This document shows, piece after piece, positions 1 to 11,300 of a stretch of DNA of 64,000 nucleotides; the stretch's first letter is position 1, and each line of letters opens with the position of its first letter. The stretch comes from Spirodela intermedia. Lineage: Eukaryota; Streptophyta; Magnoliopsida; Alismatales; Araceae. The notes beneath the pieces are model-generated. The model was not told the DNA's origin and did not search any database. It saw nothing but the letters and a program-made list of their open reading frames with translations. The translations under genes were made by a program, and so were the position numbers. Location of the stretch: contig LR746270.1 in the NCBI GenBank assembly GCA_902729315.2, positions 7,325,221-7,389,220 of the forward strand, written 5' to 3'.

Positions 1-262
1 CACCCAACGTCTCTCGGTCAATCCTCCAAGAGTAGAGAGGGCACAACGGCAATAAAGTTTACAAGAAGGGTATGATGGATGAGGGAGGGCACAGTCGATC
101 GAATCCGATGCCCCAGATGCCTGAAAGGCCATTCACGCCGTCCACTTTTCTTACCCTTTTCGTGAAGACGACTCGTGAAGGAGAGGTCGATATCGAAAGT
201 CTTCACGTGGGTGCAACCGCCATCGGATGATATTTATTCAGCCCTACTCACGGACGGTAGCA

Positions 263-265
<3 letters not shown>

Positions 266-296
<31 letters not shown>
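266..296. repeat. (CT)n microsatellite
   Basis: An uninterrupted CT dinucleotide run of about 31 bases. It is the first of many CT/GA tracts in this window. It lies inside a minus-strand open frame (248-553), where it would encode an Arg-Glu repeat, which lowers the chance that the frame is a real gene. Confidence 0.95.
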
Positions 297-298
<2 letters not shown>

Positions 299-1284
299 CA
301 GCTCTCTCGCACTAGCTCTCTCTTCCCCCTCAGCCACCATTTGAAGGATACGGCCGGAGGAGTCTTTAACATCGGACGTAACTTCTGGTGACTTTCTGGT
401 GGATTCCAAACCACTCAGAAGCTTTTCTATCCAAAGACCGGCATCTGACGAGCAAGATAAGAGGGGAGGAAATATCCGCTGATTTGAAGGGCGTTTACTC
501 AATGGATCCTCTGCAATGGCAACGTTGGAAAGTCTAACTGCTGCGTTGGACATTATAATTTGATAAAAAGAATATCTCCAGATCTAAACCCACCCAAATA
601 TTTGAATTTGCGCAACAAAATAATATTTTAACGGCCATCAATCAACTTTCTTTGTACTTCAATCTCGTGTTAATGTATTCAACGAGTAGGAATTACCCGC
701 GTTGACAATTTGCCACTTGCTTTGGGAGGAACCAACTGCACCATTTTTCATATTTGATTCTATCGTATTTTATGAAAGTATTGTTTAGGCTTAAGTATGC
801 CAAGTCAGAGGAGGTGTAGAGTGGGGTTGCTGGCGGGCAGAGAGCAGGGAGAAGTTTAGGAAGAAGGGAGATGATGAGGGACAAAGCGGTGGGGAGTAGA
901 ACGTGGTGAGTGAGGGATCTTCTCTTTATCTCAACTTTGGTCGTAGGCCATTGAAACTTTCTTCTTTGGCATCGTCAGACATTTTTTGTCTTGCCATCAG
1001 CGTGAATCTCATGATATTAAGATTAGGGTTTGAATTCTGGGCGCGCCGTAAAAGGAATTTATCGTTTGCGAGGTATCTTGTTCCAAAACAGTATATGGAA
1101 CTGATCGGAACGATGACCTCAGAAGCTGAGGAATGGGCTTGGAAAACTGCTGTGGTTTACTTCAGTAATGTATTTAGAATGGCTATCTGTCGGAGGGCAG
1201 GGAACCAGGTGACGCCGGGAACTCCGTCGGTACTCGAGTTGCCATTCGTTTTTAGTCCTCGGGTGTCATTTGGGCTCCGGAAAC

Positions 1285-1347
1285 CAGAGAGGGAGAGAGA
1301 GGAAGGGGGGGGGGAGGGAGGGAGAGAGAGAAAGATAGAGAGAGACA

Positions 1348-1380
<33 letters not shown>

Positions 1381-1381
1381 G
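1285..1381. repeat. Imperfect GA-rich purine tract
   Basis: A nearly all-purine stretch (GGGAGAGA, GATAGAGA and pure GA units) ends in a clean (AG)n run at about 1361-1381. It accounts for the Arg/Glu-rich and Ser/Leu-rich open frames on the two strands here. Confidence 0.9.
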
Positions 1382-2556
1382 ATATGGACAAGAAGCTGTC
1401 GTCCTTGCTGACATCCTCCGGCGCACCTAACTCGACCGTAGCCAAAACAAGAGCTAGATCCACGCCGTCATCGGTCGGCGTTCTTGGTTTGTGTGGTTCT
1501 GAGCTGGGACGCGAGTAATGCTCTGTCAGGCCATACGTCGAACAGGAGACGTGCATTCCACATGCCACGCGAAAAAAAAAAGACGAATCATACGCCCCTA
1601 CCCAACCCCACCTCTCCTTTAGACCATGTGAAATCATTGGAGGGCGTTGAGTATTTTATGCCCTGCCCCCCCCCGCCATCATCTTATTTTTCTCTCTGAC
1701 GATTTAAAAATCGGCCATTATTCTCCACTATATTATTATCATTAGATCAAGTTGTTCATAATAAAACAGAACGCTGACGCCGACCGCTGCACAAATATTT
1801 TTGGAGCTCAGTTCTCATGACACTCCTGCCATGTTACCTTACTCTCCCACGCAGAATCGTCCGATTCCGAGGATCGGAATCAGCGCTCATTGATCAAGAT
1901 TTGAGAACGGATTCCGATTCCCACCTGAGTCAATCACCGAGGATAAACTTGGAGCCTCCAGCGTGCACCCCTTACGTCGCTGCCCATTTGATCGGAGCCA
2001 CTCAATGTCTCCCATCCATCACCCATGATACGTAGTGGTTGGTTCCCCCTCTAAACAGGTATAGTATAAAATGATAGATTTATTTATTATTATTATAAAT
2101 CTAATTCCACCGAATATGTACACCCAAGTCTAAATATAGTAGTAGTGGTTGGAGTAGGAGTAGTAGAATTGATTCTGGTTCTCATATCAAATCGATCCCG
2201 ATCGTAAAGATTTTGGAACCATGAAGGTTGACGTACTCCACTACTTATTGCGTTGGTTCTAAACCATCACAGATCCATCAAACGGTCAACTTGTCGGAAT
2301 GCCATTTATATAATTACATGAAAATATAAAAATAATAATTGTATATATATATATTATATATTCGAGAAGCTTGAATGCCTTTTGCGTGGGGCTACCATAC
2401 GCATGAGAGCGTTAATCTCAATGAAGTGGCGTTCATTGAACTTGTGATGATCCAGGTTACTCTGGAGATAATCTACAACTTTCCTAGCCCTTAGCACTCG
2501 TCTATCACTAGTTCTTTCCACAGTCCGCCTAGGCGGACAGCATGACACATTTAACG

Positions 2557-2558
<2 letters not shown>

Positions 2559-2603
<45 letters not shown>
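2559..2603. repeat. (GA)n microsatellite
   Basis: A perfect GA repeat of about 45 bases, flanked by non-repetitive sequence on both sides. Its length makes it likely to vary in copy number between individuals. Confidence 0.95.
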
Positions 2604-2607
<4 letters not shown>

Positions 2608-3565
2608 AGCTGGGCAAATTTATGCAGCTTCTGTGAGTCGTTTATCTTCACGACTTGTCTTTTAAATCGCTCCCGTCAATGGAAGGCTGTCAGCCTCTAT
2701 CTGTGAAGTAGTCTAAGATACATAACATGACCCACCGTGGCCAGCCAACTCGCACCGAGTCGCTCACTTTAATTCTCTCCCTAACTATGACGGACGGTGT
2801 AGAGATGTTCATGTGCCTACGTGTTTCCTCTTTGTGCCATTCTCTCTCTAGAAGGTACCCTCTACCCTAACTTCCATTTGGAATTCAATGAGAATGAAGG
2901 GTACAGGAAACTCGTTCCACTTAGTACTGCTCTCCTAGTATGCGAACTGTATATTTTTTCTGAAGTTCCAAGATATTAGAGCTTTCTGTAATGGGTCGTT
3001 TATATGATGAAACGACGGAATAGACGTCGGGTTTTCTTAGTAAGAGAAGCCTGCGCATCAGGAAGGTCAAGGTGGTGGAGGCTGGGAGGACGTCGCTGTC
3101 ACGGGTGAGGGAGGGAGGGAGGGAGCTCAGCGGTCCCCCACCGTAGACGCCGGCCGATGAGGTCACGAAACAGCGACGCCGCCGTCAAGACAGCGGTGGC
3201 TCTCCGCCGGTGCGTCTGCCAGCATTGACGGAATCTCTCTCTTCTACGGCGGCTCGGAATGGCCGAGAGGCACCACGGACGGCTGAAAATCCATCCAGTG
3301 CCCTCTGACGGCTTTCCTTTCAATAGAGAATATAGTCTGCTGAACCTGGAGATATATTTACGCCAAAATCTGCAACAATAATAAAAAATAATTCTATGCG
3401 CTCTCCTTCTGGTAATTACCCACAGAAGATCCAGTGTAAATGAGGAATCGAGACGATAAAAATTTCATTTCCCCATTGAACCCTAGAGGAATCTCGACAA
3501 CTATTCTCGCAGAGAATATGTCGATAAGTTGTCTTCCCGTTCAATACATGAAGGGGGGGGGGGGT

Positions 3566-3600
3566 GGAGAGAGAGAGAGAGGAGAGAGGAGAGAGGAGAG

Positions 3601-3656
<56 letters not shown>

Positions 3657-3660
3657 AGAT
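3566..3660. repeat. Compound (GA)n / GGAGA purine tract
   Basis: A run of about 12 G (3553-3564) and one T precede GAGAGA blocks interrupted by GGAGAG, then a long perfect (GA)n. About 95 bases are almost purely purine on the plus strand. Confidence 0.95.
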
Positions 3661-3699
3661 GAAAGATAAAGCGCAACTGAGGTAGAAGAGGATGGATAA

Positions 3700-6600
3700 C
3701 AAAAGAACATACTGTCTAAGCCGTTAAGCATCTCCCTTAAATTTTACCGACAGAAAGAAGAAGAAAAAACTGGAGCTTTTCGTGGACTTGAGGAGGCATG
3801 CGATGGGGCTATTTTATGTTGCGATGTATATTTTAAAACGAAAGATATTTATTACGACACTTTGCTCATGATAGACAAGACTGTGAACATTGGAACCTGA
3901 AGGTGGATTACCTGGGGACTTTTACTATCATTTTAAAACTTTGGGGTAAATTCCCCATTACTCTCATAACCACAAGAAGTTTAACTTTCTATAATTTCAG
4001 ACTTTTTCATAACGATACCCACTTTTATATTTTGATTTATCATACCTTCATCATTATCTGACCAAATAGGATGTCATTGGCACACACGTATTTATCCTAG
4101 GAAGTAAATAGGAATACACTTTTTAACATGAATTATAAAAGATTAATAGCTACATTTTTAGCTACTTTGGACTTTGCCGAGTCTCCAAAAAAAGCCTTAC
4201 TTTTAAGTCCATAAATAATCCATTGTGGTAAGAAAACTTCAAAAAAGAACATCAGAACTCAAGCACATCATAAAACTCTAAATTTCTTTCAGTCTAACTC
4301 TCCATTGCATCATCAAAGGTCGTGCATCTTCTGCAAGTTCTGTTCTACTCAAGATTGACTTACCTTGTTATGTATAGGTTATATTTATTCATACGTTAAT
4401 ACTATGTTGTGTTGTTTATTCAATTCTCTTTGTTCTTTAAGATGAAAAAGAAAGCTTGTTATTGGTATGGCTAGGTTTCCATTGGAAATATTTGATTACT
4501 ACCTTGCATAAGCTTACTTGCACCTAAGATAGTAAAGTTACAACATGGGTTCAGAAACTCAAACTTAATATATGAGGAAATTACTTTTTATCTTTCGTTT
4601 CAGCATGTGATTGTGTCCTCTCTTGATTCATTTTGATTCTCTATGATTATGTGTAGCATTGAGAATTTAGGGTTTAAGGCTAAACAAAAATCATAATTAT
4701 AAAGCAATATTTTTTTTAAAAAATTTAAAAGTAAAAAATATTGAAATGTCAATAGTGATGCATTTAAGAGATGGTACAAGGGAATTAAATTTTGATCTTT
4801 TATGTCCAATGGATTTTTATCATATTTAAACTCATAACAATCATTGAAAATTGAAATTTAGCTTAAGAAAAAAGAGAGCATTTACAATACATTATAGGTT
4901 AGAAAGTTCTCTAAAAAAAATAATTATTCAAGTTATTATAGTCAGTTTCATTAATATTATCTAAACTATTTGTCTCATTAATTAATCATTATTTTAAACA
5001 ATGAATCATTTGATTTTTCAAACTATTTTATCCTCTAAGCTCTTTAGCTCTTTTCTTTATTGATATGTTTGCATGTGATTCTTATGAAGCCACTAAGTCA
5101 TGAATTATGTTTTAAAGTTGATTTGTGGCTTACCACTTGAAAGTTTTCTATAAGGCTATATGTAAACTATGTGGACAATCTAGTTTGAGTGAATCAAATA
5201 GTATCTATGATAAAAATTAAATTTGTATAGTGGTTCAATTTTGTCATAGTTAATAGGTACTCTATGTATACTTGGCTTAGGTTTCTTGCCCACAAAGGTG
5301 AAACCTTCCAATACTAAAATAAAATATAAGAAGAGGATCTGTAAAAATGAGAATGATTATGAAATGAAATTTATTAAAAAATTAAAAATAGAGTTATTGC
5401 AAATAATTGAACTTGGATATTTCCAAGACCTCAAAAAGTTTATGTATTAATTATTTCTTCATGCTTCCATATTAATTATTCATTTTTTCTTGATGCTTTC
5501 AATTCCTTAAGTTTTTTTGGTCTCAAAGTCATCACATTGTTTTGTATAAATTCTCCCACACATTTTATCTATCACTAACAAACTTATTCTACTAATCTTT
5601 CTATATCACTTTATACTTTGACAAATCCAAATTTGCATAACAATCCTACATAATGCATTTGTATTCAACTATGTTGTAATCCATTACCTTCATGTAGCAT
5701 TTCTCATGTGTTTACATTGGTTGTAGGTTGTTGCAATTTAAAGCGAATATCAATATTAAATGTCTCCCCTTGAAAGAGCAATCATTTATAATTCATTCCC
5801 TTAATTGATGTGACATATTTAGCAAATTCCATGTTATTATGAATGCATTTAGCTCTCATCAACAATTTTAGCATTTAGGATCCAAAAAAATTGACCTATT
5901 TTGTTTTTCAACAAGATGAGTTTGTTCATCATCTATGAGGAAATTCCATTATACAGTAAGATCACTGTTATGAGGTAATAGGAGATGGAGAAAAATAATA
6001 CCATAGCTATAGAGTAGTTATCAAACATTTGTGACTACTCATTCACAGATGGCCATTTCTTAGTTGTTTCAAACTCTTAAAATCGAGAAAATGATGCCTT
6101 AGAGCACATTAGTACCAGCACTTATTTATAAACGACCAAGATAGGACTTACATTTTTTTATGCCAGCATGTGCTGTAGATGAACTATTACACCAACTACT
6201 CAAAACTTTTACCTTCAAGGAAGCTTTGATCAAAGTTTTAAAAATGTCTTTTGATTCTTATGTATGTAGAAGGCTCATAATAATAGAAAGTCAAATAATT
6301 TTAAACCTATTGTGAGTCAAAAAAGTGAAAGCTAGCAATAAAAGAGTAATATGCTGATTTCTAAGATCCATTAATCTAGAGTAAGAAACAAGCTAGGGTT
6401 TGTGGAACTTACCCAAGAGAGTAGTACATAGGAGTTATAAACCACTAAAAAAATTCAAAATTTCTCTATCCTAAAAAGGAGTCTAATCAAGAGTAGATTC
6501 CCACTATATGGCCAAAATAACACTACACCTCTAAATCACTAAGCCTTTTAGAAAGAATATTCAAGATTTAATCATGGGAAGAAAGATAATTAATTTAGTT

Positions 6601-7600
6601 ACTATATGCCAACAAAGTGTAGCTTCAATGTACCATGCCTTACAATGTAAGAAGATTAGTCTAAATGAATATGGTTCTAGGGAGAACAAGAAATAGGGAC
6701 AAAAACCAATGGAAAAAAGAAAATAATAACGAAATGTTTAGTAGTATAAATGCATGGATAGGAAAATCCTACTGGAACAATAGTCTACCTCAAATTTTTG
6801 ATGGTCACCAAGTACATCATTTGGCACTTCATGTCTTAGATCCAACGTAACACAATTTTAAAACACACTGAAATATACAAATATAGTACAAAAATGAAAA
6901 AATATTCACATACTTTATTCATGAAAGAAAAATATGAAACCCTTCCAACAATGATCAACTATATGTATACCTTCCCATAAAACATATCCCAAAGATGTAC
7001 CAAATCATGAAATGTTACTCCCATGGTAGCTAGGATTTTGGGAGAATTCAATCTTTTTTCTAAATCAAGGCAGAGCAAGATGCTATTTCATGTCAGAAAT
7101 AGTCAATCAATAATATCAAAACTAGTAGCTCGCTATCATATTTAGCCTCAAATATTCATTTAAAAGTAAAAAGTTGGAGAAGAAGATTAATATAGGAAGA
7201 TGAGAGTGAGAATAATGGTTTTATGATATATTTTGAGAGAATTGGCCATCTCTATCTGATAACTTACCAATTTTGCAAAAACAAGCATAGAGATAACGAA
7301 TGTAAATGCACATAGTCTAAGTAACCAGGAGAAAAGATGACGTAGGACAACACTTCCAAGAAAGACAAGGGCCAAAAATTCCAACTCAAGTGGCCAAAAA
7401 TTGATAGCCAAAGCGTTCTAGAAGATTGCAGAAAGGGGGCTGCAAAGATGAGATGACTCAAAATCAAATTAGGCTCATAATAAAATATATGAGAAATGTG
7501 TTAGAGATTAGTGCTGTTAAATTTTATGCTTTTTATGTATTTTTGAATTTTATTTACATTGCTTTGAATCCTTTTTGAAGCTCTATAACTGATCCATCTT
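3700..7600. other. AT-rich gene-free interval
   Basis: About 3.9 kb of AT-rich sequence with stops in all frames every few dozen codons. The few open frames above 60 codons are AT-driven and carry no recognisable motif. Sequence decay of this kind suits old intergenic or transposon-derived DNA, but I could not identify a coding domain, LTR or terminal repeat. Confidence 0.55.
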
Positions 7601-7815
7601 CTTAAGAGCATCCCCACTGATTTTTGACCTATTTAAAAGCCCTCACAATGTAATATCTGAGATCTCTCTTTCTTTACACGTGGATTCAGGCGAACTATTT
7701 AATCTTTTATGGATTAAAGGGTCACCCTAATTAATCTTGTGAATTCAAGGATTGAAGATTATAAGTCCTTAAGATCTGAGACTCGGCTTCTAAGTTCAGA
7801 ATTTGTGCCTCATAA

Positions 7816-7998
7816 ATTCAAGGCTCAAATGCCACACAACATCTGATGGATCAAGAGAAGAACAACCCTTGTGAATTCTCAAGATCATTCTTTTTATCCT
7901 TGTGGGCTCAAGGAGTCAAAGGATTTAGTGTCTAGCAGATTCAAGGCTCAAATCCTTTTGTACCACACAACATCCGCTACGTCAACGGGCAACAACCA
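7816..7998. repeat. Diverged tandem duplication, period about 123-131 bp
   Basis: The motif ATTCAAGGCTCAAAT occurs at 7816 and 7939. CCACACAACATC follows each copy (7832 and 7963), and related words such as AACAACC follow both. The offset grows from 123 to 131, so the two copies have gained indels. The wider 7.65-8.06 kb block has recurrent TTCAAGG words typical of old LTR or non-autonomous repeat DNA, but I cannot name the family. Confidence 0.6.
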
Positions 7999-8370
7999 TG
8001 CAAATTCAAGAGAATTAATTTTGATATTTGTAAACTCTAACGATTCAGAACTTTAGTGATGCATAGATCCATAGATCCATCCAAGGCAAGATTTTCTATT
8101 CTTCCACAGCTTTTGCTGCAGCCAAAAAAAAACAGCCCTTGTAGCATGAGTTCCGTACTCCCCCAATAACTAATTTGGAGGAAAGTATTTATGCAGATAT
8201 ATCCGATTCCCCCTCCACAGCATGGAATGTTTTAGAAATAGAAAGTATCTCCACAGAATGGTCAATGTTGTCACTGACAATAAAAAGTATAGATGTATGA
8301 CATTGAAACTGCAAGCACAGAGAGTGTTGTCACTTCTTTACGATCAGTGAAAGTTTGGATCAACTCACTT

Positions 8371-11300
8371 CTACCCGTCGGACTGCAGGCCCCGCAGCAA
8401 GTTCAGAATATAGAGGAAGAGATTGAGGATATCCAAGTAGAGGATGGCGGATGCCCAGATATACTCGTCATAGGTGAACCTCTTGATCAAGTTGTCTGTG
8501 TCATACACAACGTATGCTGAGAAAATGAGCGCCCCTAGGCCCCCAACAACTGCTGTCGCTGTCGACCCAATTGGAAAGAAGATCTACACAAAAAGACAGT
8601 GAGAAGAAGCTTGTTGTCAGAGCAATGTATCAAACATTCTAATTCCTAGTTCAAAATGAGAAGACCATAAGCTCTGCCTTCACATAAGATTCTCTTGAAG
8701 GACACAAAGCAATAATCCCATAGATCATGAGCATGGACGGGACACCGGATAACTCCTGCAGATGAATAGTTTGACTAGAATCTTGTTTCTTACACCACTT
8801 TCTGTTAAACTTACTCGCAGCCAAACATCAACCTTGTGGAGAGGCTTCCATGGTCTGCTATTACTCTGCTGATGGCAATGTCTTCCAGCAAGCAAAATGG
8901 ATCCAAATGCCCCCCCCCCCCCCCCCCACCCAAGATGTTGATTGAGAAATTCAAAGGCATTGTTGTTCTATGATAAATGACCGTCCTATTATATAATTAA
9001 CCCTCCAGGTATTCTTCATTCATTGGCATGTATCACATGGCATCCACTTATTACGACGGTCATGAAGGATGGAGGAATTTAATAGCGGAAATATGGCAAC
9101 CACAGTTTACTCAATTATTTAGTTGTTATTTTTTACCTCCTTCCTATGATACTTACATAAAAAAAATCAAGTCAAATCAAATCGAAAGATAGCAGTGCCA
9201 TGAAGACTCCAAAAATCCGCCAGGGGGTCCTTTCCTTACAGGTCATAAAGGATGAAGGAATTTCAGACTTGCAGTAGCATAAATATTGTAATCACGGCGG
9301 ATAAGGTGCCTTTGATGGAATACGGTAAGTCACTTAGTTATCTAATTATTATATTTCACCTCTATTCCATGATATTTATACGGAAAAATAGTCAGACCGA
9401 AAGATAATCCGTGAAAAACTTCACCTACACCAAAAAGACACTGACATAAGGAAAAACTGGGCTAAAATCGTACCCTTTACTAAGTTTCTTATCGAAGAAA
9501 AAAGATACTTAGTCCCCACCATTTTTCCAAGAATCTCTGCCTGTTTACGCTATTTCCACGTTTAAGAGAACTCGAGCTGACAGCAGCTTATGTTGTTATT
9601 TAATCGAATCCACTTTTATAAAACAATGTCTTGTTGCACATCCCCGCTTATGATAACGTGAAGTGTTGGACATTACACAAGTCTTTCCAATATTATTTTA
9701 ACTGGAAAAGAGTGAACATCATAAGAATTATGGTTTAAAGGTTTCAGTTGGCATGCACCCATTTATTACTGTATTATATCATGCCCAAATCACCTAGGGA
9801 ATCTAAATCCCAAGAGCAAGGAAGCTTTATAGATATTCTATAAAATTCATTCAAACAACATGTAGAAGCAAAGTCAAGAACCAACTCAAAATAGCAGCAT
9901 CCTTCAAACGACTTATAAATAAAAGCACATAGATGATGAAGGATAGAGGAAGGAAATTAATGACCCATTAATTTTACCTGGATAAAACCTGTGAGAACAA
10001 GCACAATAAGAGCAGAGAATAGTATGGGTCCAAGGAAGCTAAAGTCTTTTCCCTTCTTTGCTGCCCAGAAAGTGTATCCAGTCAAGGATGAAACGACAAC
10101 GGAGGTTATGACCAAAGCTTGAAGCACAATTTTTCCTGCAGAATCCCAGAATAAAGTTTGAAATATGTTGGGTGGCAAGTAAAAGAAACCATGACAATGG
10201 ACTAACCAGGTAGCATAAACATGTGATGCATAGTAGAGTATACTAAGGCTTTACGTATACCTTGGGTATTTGCACAAGCAACTCCAATTGTTACACTAAG
10301 GCATAGTGTGAAAAGACCAAGAAAGACAAAATTCATAGGATGGCTTTGTTGATAATGATACAAGGGGCACAACACTGCAAAAAAAACGCCATAAAAAAAT
10401 TGGTAAGAAAGGGTCCGAATATATAAAAAACCCTAAAAAAAGTATTTAAAGAACGTGTGATGCTATTTATAAGCAATCACATGAACAAAAATCTTGAAAT
10501 AATCCATTATTTGTTTTTAACTATTAACCTAGAAGACTATAATGCATTTCAGATAATTCCAGAAATTCGGCAGAAAAAAGGTCAAATAGCAATGACGCCT
10601 AGGATGCAGGAAAAATGAGAAATTAGTTTGTCCAATGAAAATCATTAAACTAATGTACCTAGGTTAATAGTTAAAAAAAGAACACTAGGATCCCAGTTAA
10701 ATCAGCAATAGTTGCTTCTTGTCTACATTAAACTAATGTAGACAAGAAGCAACTCGTGGATACCAGTTAAATCAGAAAGGACACTAGGATCCCAGGGTGT
10801 GTAAGCTCTGATAATAAAATCAATTCAGGAAAAAGGATTATTTCATAGGAAAATGTAGGATAATAAGTTCCCCGTACGAAAATTGGTGACAGTGCATGGA
10901 TTGAGCATGAGGCGTTCGTACCATTGAATGGAATATCTGTAAATATATGCATACGTAATGGCATTGCATTCACTGAACTTTACTATAGAGTATTTACAAA
11001 TGATAGGACTATGTAGAGTCATGCTCTACAAAGGCCGGGGTTGCAAAATGGGTTATGAATCAATTGGAAGGATGTCATAATCAGGGCTCTTTTCAGATTA
11101 TGTTCAGGTCCTCGGCCATAGGTCGCTCAGTTAGTTAGGGTAGAAATAGATAATATGATATATGAGACTGAGAAGGAAGATTTTGAAAGATGCAGAGAGT
11201 GGAACGTCAAAGATTTGTAATGTGGTGGAGGAGAGGGAGAGCAAGATATATTTGTAATGTGGTGGAGGAGAGGGAGAGCATGATATATTTGTAATGTGGT

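Larger units (their letters stand above)
1..3700. other. Gene-poor, microsatellite-rich stretch
   Basis: No open frame here shows a domain I recognise. The longest frames (903-1430 plus, 1266-1637 minus, 248-553 minus) depend largely on GA/CT tracts for their length. Mixed-composition DNA alternates with purine tracts at about 1285-1381, 2559-2603 and 3566-3660. The 248-553 minus frame has ordinary-looking protein outside its Arg-Glu tail and could be an exon of a gene extending beyond the left edge, but I cannot support that from sequence alone. Confidence 0.6.

Noticed and set aside
903-1430. 175-codon plus-strand frame
   Set aside because: It does not begin with ATG, its last third is Arg/Glu from a GA tract, and there is no recognisable motif.
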